Shown here in pieces: positions 7,932-18,586 of a stretch of DNA of 64,000 bases. The translations under genes and the position numbers were made by a program. The DNA is from a bacterium (lineage in GTDB: Bacteria > Vulcanimicrobiota > Vulcanimicrobiia > Vulcanimicrobiales > SCRA01): contig SCRA01000086.1 of the NCBI GenBank assembly GCA_004297985.1, positions 1 through 64,000 of the forward strand, in the 5' to 3' direction. Within the stretch, counting starts at the first letter, position 1. Each line of letters opens with the position of its first letter. The notes below the pieces were generated by a model, which was given only the letters and a program-made list of their open reading frames with translations, made no database searches and was not told where the DNA came from.

Positions 7932-9179
7932 ATGCGCCGTCTGTACCGCGACGATTTCGTGCGTCACGGGGCACTCGTTTTCGCCGGCACGATGGCCGGG
8001 AACGTCGGCGGCTACCTCTACCACTTCGCCCTCAGCCGCCAGTTGGGGCCCGAGAGCTACGGCGAGCTCGTCTCGCTGATCTCGCTCCTGATGATCGCCG
8101 GCGTGCCGGCGGGCGTGGTGACCACCGTCGTGGCGCGCTATGCCGCCGAGTTCCACGCCCGTGGGGACCGCGGCCACCTGCGCGGGCTGGTGGAGTGGAT
8201 CGTGCGCATAGCCGTCGTGGGCGGGCTGGTGGTGCTGGCCGTCGGCACCGGGCTCACGGGGCTCATCGCGCGCTACCTCCACTTGGGCTCGCCGCTCTCC
8301 GTCTTCTTGGCGCTCGTGGCTGCGGCACTTGGCTTCCTGGGCCCCGTGATGCGCTCGGTGCTCCAAGGCTGTCAGCGCTTCACGGGCTTCTCCGGCTCCA
8401 TGGCCCTCGAAGGCTTGGGGAAGGCCGTCTTCGGCGTCCTGGCCGTGGCGATCGGCTGGGGTGTGGCTGGGGCGATCGGCGGCTTCGCGGCCGGCTCGCT
8501 TGCCGGCCTGGTGCTGTCCATGGCTCTGCTGCGCTCGGAGCTTGGCGAGCGCAACGGCTTCTCGATCGAGCCGCGCCGCCTGATCGAGACGACGGTCGGC
8601 GTGGGAGGTTCGAACCTGGCCCTGGTCGGGCTGATCACCGTAGACATGGTGCTAGCCCGCCACTACCTGCCGGCCCTTCAGGCCGGCTACTACGCGGCGG
8701 CCTCGCTGATCGGCCACTCCGTGCTCTACGTCCTGGGCTTCATCCCTGGCGTGGTGTTGCCCAAGGCCAGCGACCTCCACGCCCGCGGCGAAGACCCCAG
8801 GGGCGTGCTGCACCGCGCTCTGCTGCTGACGGGTGTCTGCTCGCTGGCTGCCGTGGCGGCGATCGCGCTCATGCCCACCTTGGCCGTGCGGGTAGTGGCC
8901 GGTGCCAAGTTCCTCCCCGCTGCCTCCCTGGCACTGGCCTACGGCGTGGCGATGATGCTGTTGGCCGCGACTTCGGTCGTCGTGACCTACCGGGTCAGCC
9001 TCCATCGCTTCGGCTACGTGATCCCTCTGCTGGTGGTGGTAGGGGGCGAGATGCTGGCGATGCTGGCCTGGCACGCCTCCGCGGCCAGCTTCCTGAGCAT
9101 CTTGGTGGCTGCCAACGCAGTGGCCTTGGTGGTGGTCTTGGTCAAAGTCAACGGCAATTCGTTCGGTCATTCGACCTAA
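7932..9179 (+). CDS. Polysaccharide flippase / MATE-like oligosaccharide exporter
   Basis: Polytopic; N-terminal FAGTMAGNVGGYLYHFALSRQLGPESYGELVSLISLLMIAGVP is typical of Wzx-like proteins. Confidence 0.85.
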   Translation: MRRLYRDDFVRHGALVFAGTMAGNVGGYLYHFALSRQLGPESYGELVSLISLLMIAGVPAGVVTTVVARYAAEFHARGDRGHLRGLVEWIVRIAVVGGLVVLAVGTGLTGLIARYLHLGSPLSVFLALVAAALGFLGPVMRSVLQGCQRFTGFSGSMALEGLGKAVFGVLAVAIGWGVAGAIGGFAAGSLAGLVLSMALLRSELGERNGFSIEPRRLIETTVGVGGSNLALVGLITVDMVLARHYLPALQAGYYAAASLIGHSVLYVLGFIPGVVLPKASDLHARGEDPRGVLHRALLLTGVCSLAAVAAIALMPTLAVRVVAGAKFLPAASLALAYGVAMMLLAATSVVVTYRVSLHRFGYVIPLLVVVGGEMLAMLAWHASAASFLSILVAANAVALVVVLVKVNGNSFGHST

Positions 9180-9212
9180 TCGCCGAACAAGTAGTAGGAT
9201 ACGCGTGAATTA

Positions 9213-9230
9213 ACCACAAATATTCGTGGT
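9213..9230. promoter_or_regulatory. Palindromic operator-like site abutting kamD start
   Basis: ACCACAAATATTCGTGGT, 18-nt palindrome with one mismatched symmetric pair, ends 1 nt before ATG 9231. Confidence 0.5.
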
Positions 9231-10784
9231 ATGGAACTCCGCGTCGACTCCCTACGGGTCGATCGCTGCCGCTCGCTCGCGCGGTCGATCGCCGATCCGG
9301 TCCACGGCTTTATCGCCGCCCACTCGACCGTCAGCGTCGAGCGGGCAGTCCTGCGGCTATTGGGGATCGACGGCGTGGTGGGCGAGGAGATTCCGCTGGC
9401 CAATGCCGTGCTGGAGCGCCTAGATGAGGGGCAACGAGCCTTGGGCGCGGCCCGCTGGATCGGGGCTGGGGTCGCCGAGACGGGGCACACGCCGCCCGAC
9501 GTGGCGCGCGAGGTCGTGGAGGGGCGCCTAGCGCTCGAGACGCTGGAGATGACGCCGCCGGAGATGGCGCGCGCCGTGCTGCGCCCGCTGGTCGTCGAGG
9601 CGCTCGACCGCGTGCGTGCGCGCCGCACGGAGCGTGAAACGGCGCTGATGCGCCTGCCGCAGGGGGAGCCGCCCCTGCTCTACGTGATCGTAGCCAGCGG
9701 CAACATCTACGAGGATCGCGTCGCCGCCGTGGCCGCCGCCGAAGCGGGCGCGCAGATCATTGCCGTGATCCGCTCGACGGGGCAGTCGCTGTTGGACTAC
9801 GTGCCCTACGGCGCTACCACGGAAGGCTTCGGCGGCACCTACGCCACGCAGGAGAACTTCCGCATCATGCGCGCGGCGTTGGACGAAGTCTCGGAGCGGC
9901 TGGGGCGCTATGTGATGCTCACCAACTACGCCAGCGGCCTGTGCATGCCGGAGATCGCGGCGATGGCGGCCATCGAGCGCCTCGACATGCTGCTCAACGA
10001 CTCGATGTACGGGATTCTCTTCCGCGACATCAACATGAAGCGCACGTTCGTCGACCAGCACTTCAGCCGCATGCTCAACGCCGCGGCCGGCATCGTCATC
10101 AACACCGGCGAGGACAACTACCTGACCACGGCCGATGCCGTGGAGCAGGCTCCCGCCGTGCTGGCTTCGCAGTTCATCAACGAAGAGTTCGCCCACCGCG
10201 CGGGGATGCCCGATGCGCAGATCGGCCTGGGCGACGCCTACGAGATCGACCCCGCGCTGACCGACGGCTTCCTCTATCAAGTGGCGCAGGCCCAGTTGGC
10301 GCGCCAGATCTTCCCGCACGCGCCGCTGAAGTACATGCCGCCCACCAAGCACATGACGGGAAACATCTTCAAGGGCCACTTGATGGACGCGATGTTCAAC
10401 CTCACCTCGGTGATGACGGGACAGACGATCCATCTCTGCGGCATGATGACCGAGGCCATCCACACGCCGTTCCTGGGCGACCGCGCGCTCTCCCTCGAGA
10501 ACGCGCGCTACGTAATGAACTCGGCGCGCCACTTCGGCGACGAGATCGTGGTGAAGCCGGACGGCATCATCGACAGGCGCGCGCGCTGGGTGCTGGAGGA
10601 GTGCGAGCGCCACCTCGAGCGCGTGGCGGAGCGGGGGCTGATGGCGGCCATCGAGGCAAAGGCCTTCGCCGATGTCTCGCGCGCCCCCGAAGGTGGGCGC
10701 GGCGTCGAGGGCGTCTTCGCCAAGGCGCCCGCCTACTGGAACCCCTTCGAGGAAGCGCTGCACCCGGCGGAGATGGCGCGATGA
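9231..10784 (+). CDS. kamD: D-lysine 5,6-aminomutase alpha subunit
   Basis: Matches lysine 5,6-aminomutase alpha throughout (e.g. YVIVASGNIYEDRVAAVAAAEAGAQIIAVIRSTGQSLLDYVPYGATTEGFGGTYATQENFR). Confidence 0.93.
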   Translation: MELRVDSLRVDRCRSLARSIADPVHGFIAAHSTVSVERAVLRLLGIDGVVGEEIPLANAVLERLDEGQRALGAARWIGAGVAETGHTPPDVAREVVEGRLALETLEMTPPEMARAVLRPLVVEALDRVRARRTERETALMRLPQGEPPLLYVIVASGNIYEDRVAAVAAAEAGAQIIAVIRSTGQSLLDYVPYGATTEGFGGTYATQENFRIMRAALDEVSERLGRYVMLTNYASGLCMPEIAAMAAIERLDMLLNDSMYGILFRDINMKRTFVDQHFSRMLNAAAGIVINTGEDNYLTTADAVEQAPAVLASQFINEEFAHRAGMPDAQIGLGDAYEIDPALTDGFLYQVAQAQLARQIFPHAPLKYMPPTKHMTGNIFKGHLMDAMFNLTSVMTGQTIHLCGMMTEAIHTPFLGDRALSLENARYVMNSARHFGDEIVVKPDGIIDRRARWVLEECERHLERVAERGLMAAIEAKAFADVSRAPEGGRGVEGVFAKAPAYWNPFEEALHPAEMAR

Positions 10785-11524
10785 GATTGGTTCGCCCGTA
10801 CGGGGATACGATCGACGACGGAGCCGTGCAGCTCTCGTTCACCTTGCCGATGCCGTGGAGCGAGGCCGCCGATGAGGCGGCGCGTCAACTGGTGGGCAAG
10901 ATGGGCTTCAGCGACGCGGCGGTGGTGGAAGGGCGCTCGATCGCCTCGAACTTCTCGCTCTTCGTGGTCTACGCGCACACGCCGGCGAGCGTGGACGTCT
11001 CGCAGATCACCGTCGACGCCCCCGCGCCGCATGCCATGTCGCTAGACGAAGTGGATGCATTCATCCGCCGCGAGTTCCGGCGCAAGCTGGTGGTGGCGGG
11101 TGCCTGCATCGGCACGGACGCCCACACGGTGGGCATCGACGCCATCATGAACATGAAGGGCTGCCACGGAGACTACGGCTTGGAGCGCTACCACGAGCTG
11201 GAGGCCTACAACCTGGGGTCGCAAGTCTCAGCGGAGGAGTTGGTGCGCTTCGCGCAGGAACGCCGTGTGGACGTTCTGCTGGCCTCGCAGGTGGTGACGC
11301 AGAAGGGCTCCGACGTTCGTACGTTCACGGCGCTGGCCGAGCTCGTGGAAGCCGAGGGGCTGCGCGAGCGCGTGGTGCTGATCTGCGGCGGCCCCCGCGT
11401 GACCAATCTGTTGGCGCAGGAGCTGGGCTTCGACGCCGGCTTCGGACGCGGTACCCTGCCCAGTGAGGTGGCGACGTTCTTCGTCCATCGTTTGAGAGAG
11501 AAGCTGTTGTATGCCCGAGCCTGA
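10781..11524 (+). CDS. kamE: D-lysine 5,6-aminomutase beta subunit (B12-binding)
   Basis: ATGA overlap with kamD; DxHxxG cobalamin motif in GTDAHTVGIDAIMNMKG; CGGPRVTNLLAQELGFDAGFGRGT. Confidence 0.93.
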   Translation: MRLVRPYGDTIDDGAVQLSFTLPMPWSEAADEAARQLVGKMGFSDAAVVEGRSIASNFSLFVVYAHTPASVDVSQITVDAPAPHAMSLDEVDAFIRREFRRKLVVAGACIGTDAHTVGIDAIMNMKGCHGDYGLERYHELEAYNLGSQVSAEELVRFAQERRVDVLLASQVVTQKGSDVRTFTALAELVEAEGLRERVVLICGGPRVTNLLAQELGFDAGFGRGTLPSEVATFFVHRLREKLLYARA

Positions 11525-12011
11525 GGAGACCGTCCTCACCTCCAAGCCCGTCTCCGCTTCCAAGATCATCTACGGTCAGCTCATGGAGCCCCCGCAGGCC
11601 AACGTCTACGGCACGGTGCACGGCGGCGAGATCATGAAACTGGTCGACACGGCGGGCGGGGCCGCGGCCATCAAGCACTCCGGGCGCATCTGCGTCACCG
11701 CTTCCGTGGATCGCATGGATTTCATCGCGCCCGTGCACGTGGGGGATTTTCTGCACATTCGCGCGAGCGTGAACTACGTGCATCGTACGTCGATGGAGGT
11801 GGGAGTGCGCGTCGATGCCGAGGAGTTGGTCACGGGCAAGAACCGCCACGTGGCATCCGCGTACGTGATCATGGTGGCGCTCGACGAGGCGGGTCGGCGC
11901 GTGATGGTGCCTTCGTTGATCGCCGAGAGCGACGACGAGCGGCGCAGGATGGCGCAGGCCGCGGAGCGATATCGTCTCCGTCAGGAGCTGCGCATGCGCG
12001 CGGCACGCTAG
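11511..12011 (+). CDS. Acyl-CoA thioesterase (hotdog fold)
   Basis: NVYGTVHGGEIMKLVDTAGGAAAIKHSG...VDRMDFIAPVHVGDFLHIRASVNYVHRTSMEVGVRV; overlaps kamE. Confidence 0.88.
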   Translation: MPEPEETVLTSKPVSASKIIYGQLMEPPQANVYGTVHGGEIMKLVDTAGGAAAIKHSGRICVTASVDRMDFIAPVHVGDFLHIRASVNYVHRTSMEVGVRVDAEELVTGKNRHVASAYVIMVALDEAGRRVMVPSLIAESDDERRRMAQAAERYRLRQELRMRAAR

Positions 12012-12025
12012 GAGGCTTCCCGCCC

Positions 12026-12571
12026 ATGGCAGAGTTCACCGCCACCGACTTCGGGCTCGGCGCGAGCAGGCTCGTGGCGCCGCAGGTTTTCAGCGACCCG
12101 CGCGGCTACCTCTTCGAGAGCTACAACGAGCCGAAGTACCGCGCGCTGGGCATCGATCACGCCTGGCCGCAGGACACGGTCTCCGTCTCGCGGCGCGGCG
12201 TGCTGCGCGGCCTGCACTGCGACCCTCAGATGGCGAAGCTGGTGCAGGTGCTGCACGGCGCCGTCTACGACGTGATCGTGGATATGCGCGCGGACTCGTC
12301 CACCTATCGCCAGTGGCAGGGCGTGGAGCTCTCGGATCGCTTTCAGCAGCAGCTCTACGTGCCGCCGGGATTCGCCCACGGGTTCCTGGCGCTGGAAGAG
12401 GGGACCGTCTTTCAATACAAGTTCAGCATGACGTGGAACCCGGCGCGCGAGATCGGTCTGCGCTGGGACGATCCCACACTGAAGATCGTCTGGCCGCTGG
12501 AGTCGATTGGCGGCGGCGTGCCGATGCTCTCGCCCAAGGACGCCGCGGCGCCCCTGCTCGCGCCGCTGTAA
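12026..12571 (+). CDS. rfbC: dTDP-4-dehydrorhamnose 3,5-epimerase
   Basis: FSDPRGYLFESYNEPKY...QDTVSVSRRGVLRGLHCDPQMAKLVQVLHGAVYDVIVDMR...FAHGFLALEEGTVFQYK. Confidence 0.92.
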   Translation: MAEFTATDFGLGASRLVAPQVFSDPRGYLFESYNEPKYRALGIDHAWPQDTVSVSRRGVLRGLHCDPQMAKLVQVLHGAVYDVIVDMRADSSTYRQWQGVELSDRFQQQLYVPPGFAHGFLALEEGTVFQYKFSMTWNPAREIGLRWDDPTLKIVWPLESIGGGVPMLSPKDAAAPLLAPL

Positions 12572-13450
12572 TCAGGCGGGCGCCGTCAGCAGGCCCTTGG
12601 CGAGCAGGTAGTCGTGGAGGCCCTGCTGCCAGGTGGGCATCGCATAGCCGATGGCGCGCAGGCCGTCGTTGGCCAGCACCGAGTACGCTGGGCGTCGCGC
12701 GCGCGTCGTGAACTCCGTCGAGGAGATGGGGGAGAGGTGCGCAGCGATCCCCGCCTGACGGAAGATCTCCGCGGCGAACTCGTACCAGGTGCACGCACCC
12801 GCGTTGGTGACGTGATAGATGCCGAAGCGCTCGCTCTCGGCGATAGCGCGCATGCCCTGGGCTACGTCGCGCGTGTGCGACGGTGCGACCGTCTGATCCG
12901 AGACCACGCGGATGTGCTCGCCGGCGCGCGCCTTGCGCAGCATCGTCTCGGCGAACGTCGTCCCCTTCACACGCGAGCCGGCCACGCCGTAGAGCCCGCA
13001 CGTGCGCACCACGAACCAGGCATCGCCGTGGCGTGCGATCATCCGCTCTCCGGCGGCTTTTGAGATCGCGTAGGCGCTCAGCGGCGCGGGCGGCGCCGAC
13101 TCCGGGTATGGCGTGCGTGCCGCGCCGTCGAAGACGTAGTCCGTGCTGACGTGCATCAGCGCCGCGCCGGCGTCGCGGCAGGCTGCCGCCAGCGCATCGG
13201 CGCCCAACGTGTTGACGGCGAAGGCGAGGGCCGGCTCCGTTTCGCAGCGCTCGACGTCGTGGAAGGCCGCCGTGTTGATCACCAGCGTGGGCCGGTGCTC
13301 TGCGAGCAGTGCCGCCATGCTCTCGGGGCGCTCGAGATCGAATGCGGGGCGGTCGAGCGCCAGCGGCGCGCGATCGGCAAAGGCTGCCATCACGTCGACG
13401 CCGAGCTGTCCGCGCGAACCGACGACCGCGACGCGATCCAAGAGAGCCAT
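12572..13450 (-). CDS. rfbD: dTDP-4-dehydrorhamnose reductase
   Basis: VVGSRGQLGVDVMAAF...LVINTAAFHDVERCETEPALAFAVN...HVSTDYVFDGAARTPYPES. Confidence 0.92.
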   Translation of the reverse strand: MALLDRVAVVGSRGQLGVDVMAAFADRAPLALDRPAFDLERPESMAALLAEHRPTLVINTAAFHDVERCETEPALAFAVNTLGADALAAACRDAGAALMHVSTDYVFDGAARTPYPESAPPAPLSAYAISKAAGERMIARHGDAWFVVRTCGLYGVAGSRVKGTTFAETMLRKARAGEHIRVVSDQTVAPSHTRDVAQGMRAIAESERFGIYHVTNAGACTWYEFAAEIFRQAGIAAHLSPISSTEFTTRARRPAYSVLANDGLRAIGYAMPTWQQGLHDYLLAKGLLTAPA

Positions 13451-13470
13451 GGCGCGCGCTTCGCGCAGCG

Positions 13471-14571
13471 TTAGACGTGCGCCTTCGCCAGTTCCTCGAA
13501 GGCGGTGAGCGCCGATGCCACCACTTGGTCCATATTATAGTAGCGATACTCGGCCAAGCGCCCCACGAACGTGACGTTGCGCTCCTTGGCGGCCAGCACC
13601 GCGTACTTCTGATAGAGCGCGCGGCACTCGGGGTTGGGGATGGGGTAGTAGGGGTCGCCCTCGGCGCGCGGGTACTCGCGCACGATCGTGGTCTTGGGGT
13701 GTACCTGTCCCGTGAGGTACTTGAACTCCGTCGTCCGCGTATAGGGCACCGACTCGTCGGGCTCGTTGACCACGGCTGCCTCCTGATACACGGGCGTGTC
13801 CAGCGTCTCGAACTCGAAGTGCAGCGAGCGGTAGGGCAGCTTGCCGAAGCGTTCGTCGAAGTATTCATCCACCGGGCCCGTGAAGATCACGTGGCCGAAG
13901 CGCTCGCGGTCCGCGATACTGCGGTAGTCGCACCCCAACGCCAGCTCGACGCGCGGGTGTTCGACCATCGCTTGGAACATCGTTGCGAAGCCTTCTCGCG
14001 GCATCGCTTGGAACGTATCGGTGAAGTAGCGGCAGTCGTCATCGACGCGGGTGGGGATGCGCCCGCAGACGCTCGAGTCCAGCTCCGAGGGATCGAGCCC
14101 CCACTGCTTGCGCGTGTAGCCGCGAAAGAAGAGCCCGTAGAGCTCGCGCCCTACCTTGGCCACGATGGCGTCTTCCGAGCTGGCGATGCGCTCCACGCCC
14201 TCCGCCCGCCCCGCCAGGAACGCGGCCGCGGCCCGTTCGTCGAGGCGAACGCCGAAAAGACGGTGGAGCGTCACCTGGTTGATGGGGATGGGAACCAGGG
14301 CCCCACGCACGCGGGCTAGGACGCGGTGTTCGTAGGGGCGCCAGGCCGTGAAGCGGGAGAGGTAGTCCACCACGCGCTGCGCATTGGTATGGAAGATATG
14401 CGGTCCGTAGCGATGGATGCGGATCCCGTGCTCGTCCAACGGGTCGTAGGCGTTGCCGGCGAGGTGATCCCGGCGATCGATCAGCAGAACCCGCGCGCCC
14501 AGCCCGCCGGCCAGCCGCTCCGCCATCGTGGCCCCCGCGAATCCCGCCCCCACCACCAGGTAGTCGTACAT
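13471..14571 (-). CDS. glf: UDP-galactopyranose mutase
   Basis: YDYLVVGAGFAGATMAERL...HRYGPHIFHTNAQRVVDYLSRFTAW...GYTRKQWGLDPSEL. Confidence 0.94.
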   Translation of the reverse strand: MYDYLVVGAGFAGATMAERLAGGLGARVLLIDRRDHLAGNAYDPLDEHGIRIHRYGPHIFHTNAQRVVDYLSRFTAWRPYEHRVLARVRGALVPIPINQVTLHRLFGVRLDERAAAAFLAGRAEGVERIASSEDAIVAKVGRELYGLFFRGYTRKQWGLDPSELDSSVCGRIPTRVDDDCRYFTDTFQAMPREGFATMFQAMVEHPRVELALGCDYRSIADRERFGHVIFTGPVDEYFDERFGKLPYRSLHFEFETLDTPVYQEAAVVNEPDESVPYTRTTEFKYLTGQVHPKTTIVREYPRAEGDPYYPIPNPECRALYQKYAVLAAKERNVTFVGRLAEYRYYNMDQVVASALTAFEELAKAHV

Positions 14572-14688
14572 CGGCCCGAGCCTTTTGCGTACGTAGGCAC
14601 AGATTTACCTTCCAACGTCCGATAACTTGCGTAGCGATGCGCTGGGTTTTGATCCGCGCCGCCGTGGCACTGGGGCTGAGGGAGGACT

Positions 14689-16357
<1,669 letters not shown>

Positions 16358-16364
16358 CCGACCG

Positions 16365-17321
16365 ATGCGTGCACTGATCACGGGGGCCGGCGGCTTCGTG
16401 GGCCGCTATCTTGTGGAGGCGCTCACCGAGCGCGGTGCGAGCGTGACTGCCACGGGCGATCACGACGCGCCGGCGTGGTGCGCGGAGCGCGGCGTGGCGT
16501 GGCATGCGCTCGACGTGCGCGATGGCGACGCGGTGGAGCGCGTGATGGGCAGTGCCGCGCCCGAGGCGATCTTCCACTTGGCGGCGCAGTCGTTCGTCCC
16601 CGAGTCGTTGGCCCATCCGCGTGAGACCTTCGACGCCAACGTCATGGGAACGCTGGCGCTCTTCCAGGGCCTGCAGCGTTTACGTGCGCGCGATCTCGAC
16701 CCCGTGGTGCTGGTGACCTCGAGCGCCGAAGTCTACGGGGCCATCCCCGAATACGATGGTCCGTTGGAGGAGATTCGCCCTACCAATCCGCGCAATCCCT
16801 ACGCGGCGAGCAAGGTGGCGCAGGAGGCCATCGCGCAGGCCGCCTTTCATGCGTGGGGCGTGCGCAGCGTGATCGCGCGTTCCTTCAATCACACCGGCCC
16901 CGGCCAGAGCCGGCGCTTCGTGGTGCCGTCGTTCGCCCATCGAATCGCCGAGATCGTGGCCGGCGGCGACCCCACGCTCTGGGTGGGCAACATCGAGAGC
17001 ATGCGCGACTTCACCGACGTGCGCGACGTGGTGCGTGCCTACGTCCTGCTTGCGGAGCGCGGCGTGGCCGGCGAGACCTACAACGTCTGCAGCGGCTACG
17101 CATACCCCATCAAAGATCTGCTGCGCGACTTGATCCTGCTCTCGCATGCCGCCCTCTACGTGAAGGAGGATCGCGAGCGCCTGCGCCCCAGCGATTCGCC
17201 GGTGCTGGTTGGCTCCAACGCCAAGCTGCGTGCCGCCACGGGCTGGGCGCCGGAGATGCGCATCGAGCGCACGCTGGAGGACGTGTACGACTTCGAGCGC
17301 GCAACGCTGGTGCGGGCGTGA
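16365..17321 (+). CDS. NAD-dependent epimerase, GDP-4-keto-6-deoxy-D-mannose reductase-like
   Basis: MRALITGAGGFVGRYLVEAL...[35 protein letters not shown]...SSAEVYG...NPYAASKVAQE. Confidence 0.87.
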   Translation: MRALITGAGGFVGRYLVEALTERGASVTATGDHDAPAWCAERGVAWHALDVRDGDAVERVMGSAAPEAIFHLAAQSFVPESLAHPRETFDANVMGTLALFQGLQRLRARDLDPVVLVTSSAEVYGAIPEYDGPLEEIRPTNPRNPYAASKVAQEAIAQAAFHAWGVRSVIARSFNHTGPGQSRRFVVPSFAHRIAEIVAGGDPTLWVGNIESMRDFTDVRDVVRAYVLLAERGVAGETYNVCSGYAYPIKDLLRDLILLSHAALYVKEDRERLRPSDSPVLVGSNAKLRAATGWAPEMRIERTLEDVYDFERATLVRA

Positions 17322-18586
17322 GAATCGCCTACGTCGAGATGGTGGGTGGTGCCGCCGGCAACATGCTGGCCGGTGCCTTCGTCGACCTCGGCGTTCCGCT
17401 GGAGGCGCTGGAGACGCAACTGCGCACGATTCCCGTGGACGGCTGGCGCATCGAAACCTCGCGCGTGGTCAAGCACGGCATCGCCGCAACCTACCTCGAC
17501 GTGATCGTCCCCGGAGAAGATCCGCCTTACGAGCATCGCGAGCACGGTCAGGATCACGATCACGATCACGGACACGATCACGATCATCACCATCACGAAG
17601 GACGCCCCACGCGCCACCTGGCCGATATCTTGGAGATCGTGGAGCGCTCGGGTCTCTCGCCGCGCGTCAAGCGCCGGGCCGGCGCCGTCTACCGGAGGCT
17701 GGCGGAGGCCGAGGCGCGCGTCCACGGCACCACGGCGGAGGCCATCCACTTCCACGAAGTGGGGCAGATCGACGCCATCGTCGACGTGGCGATGACCTGC
17801 ATCGCGCTCGAGCATCTGAACGTCGATCGCCTCTACTGCTCCGACGCGCCGGTGGGCAACGGCGAGATCACGATGGCCCACGGCCGCTATCCCAACCCGC
17901 CGCCGGCCACGCTCGATCTCTTGCGCGGCGTGCCGTTGCGCCCTGTGGACGTGCGAGGCGAGCTGGTGACCACCACGGCGGCAGCGATTCTGAGCACGCT
18001 GGCCGAGCACCCCGGCACGCGCCCGGCCATGCGCGTCGAAGCGATCGGCTACGGCGCCGGGCGCAGCGACTTCGGCATCCCCAACGTCACACGCATCACG
18101 GTGGGCGAGCCGCTGGAGGACGAGAGCTCCGCCGACGGCCTGGAGCGCGACGAGGTGGTGGTGCTGGAGGCCAACGTCGACGACATGGACCCGCGTTGGT
18201 TCGAGGGCGCCTTCGAAGCGGTGCTCGCCGCGGGCGCCAACGACGTCTGGCTGACCCCCGTGCAGATGAAGAAGTCGCGTCCGGCCTCGATCGTCGGCGC
18301 CATCTGCCCGCCGCAGCGTGCCGGCGCCGTGGCGCGTGCGCTGCTAGAGCACACCACGACGCTGGGCGTTCGCCTGCGCACGCAGGAGCGGATGATCCTC
18401 CCGCGGCGCGTCGAGACGATCGAGACGCCCCACGGGAGCGTGCGGATCAAGCTCAGCCGCCTTCCGGGCGGACGGGAGCGGCGCACCGTCGAATACGACG
18501 ACGTGCGTGCCCTTGCGAAGGCGCGCGGCGTACCGATCGAGGCCGTCGTGCGCGAGATCGAGGCGCAAATGGAGGAACGGTCGTGA
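17318..18586 (+). CDS. larC: Nickel pincer cofactor biosynthesis protein LarC
   Basis: MRIAYVEMVGGAAGNMLAGAFVDLG... His-rich loop HDHDHDHGHDHDHHHHEG; EANVDDMDPRWFEGAFEAVLAAGANDVWLTPVQMKKSRP. Single uninterrupted ORF, GTG start overlapping the previous stop. Confidence 0.93.
   Translation: MRIAYVEMVGGAAGNMLAGAFVDLGVPLEALETQLRTIPVDGWRIETSRVVKHGIAATYLDVIVPGEDPPYEHREHGQDHDHDHGHDHDHHHHEGRPTRHLADILEIVERSGLSPRVKRRAGAVYRRLAEAEARVHGTTAEAIHFHEVGQIDAIVDVAMTCIALEHLNVDRLYCSDAPVGNGEITMAHGRYPNPPPATLDLLRGVPLRPVDVRGELVTTTAAAILSTLAEHPGTRPAMRVEAIGYGAGRSDFGIPNVTRITVGEPLEDESSADGLERDEVVVLEANVDDMDPRWFEGAFEAVLAAGANDVWLTPVQMKKSRPASIVGAICPPQRAGAVARALLEHTTTLGVRLRTQERMILPRRVETIETPHGSVRIKLSRLPGGRERRTVEYDDVRALAKARGVPIEAVVREIEAQMEERS

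Noticed and set aside
8605-8625. GGTTCGAACC-like string considered as a tRNA T-loop
   Set aside because: Lies inside the flippase coding sequence and no cloverleaf can be built around it.
17530-17605. Short GATCAC repeat considered as a CRISPR-like or tandem repeat element
   Set aside because: It is in frame within larC and encodes a His/Asp loop known in this family.
17318-18586. Programmed frameshift in larC, as in Lactiplantibacillus larC1/larC2
   Set aside because: Here larC is one uninterrupted frame from start to stop, so no frameshift is needed.
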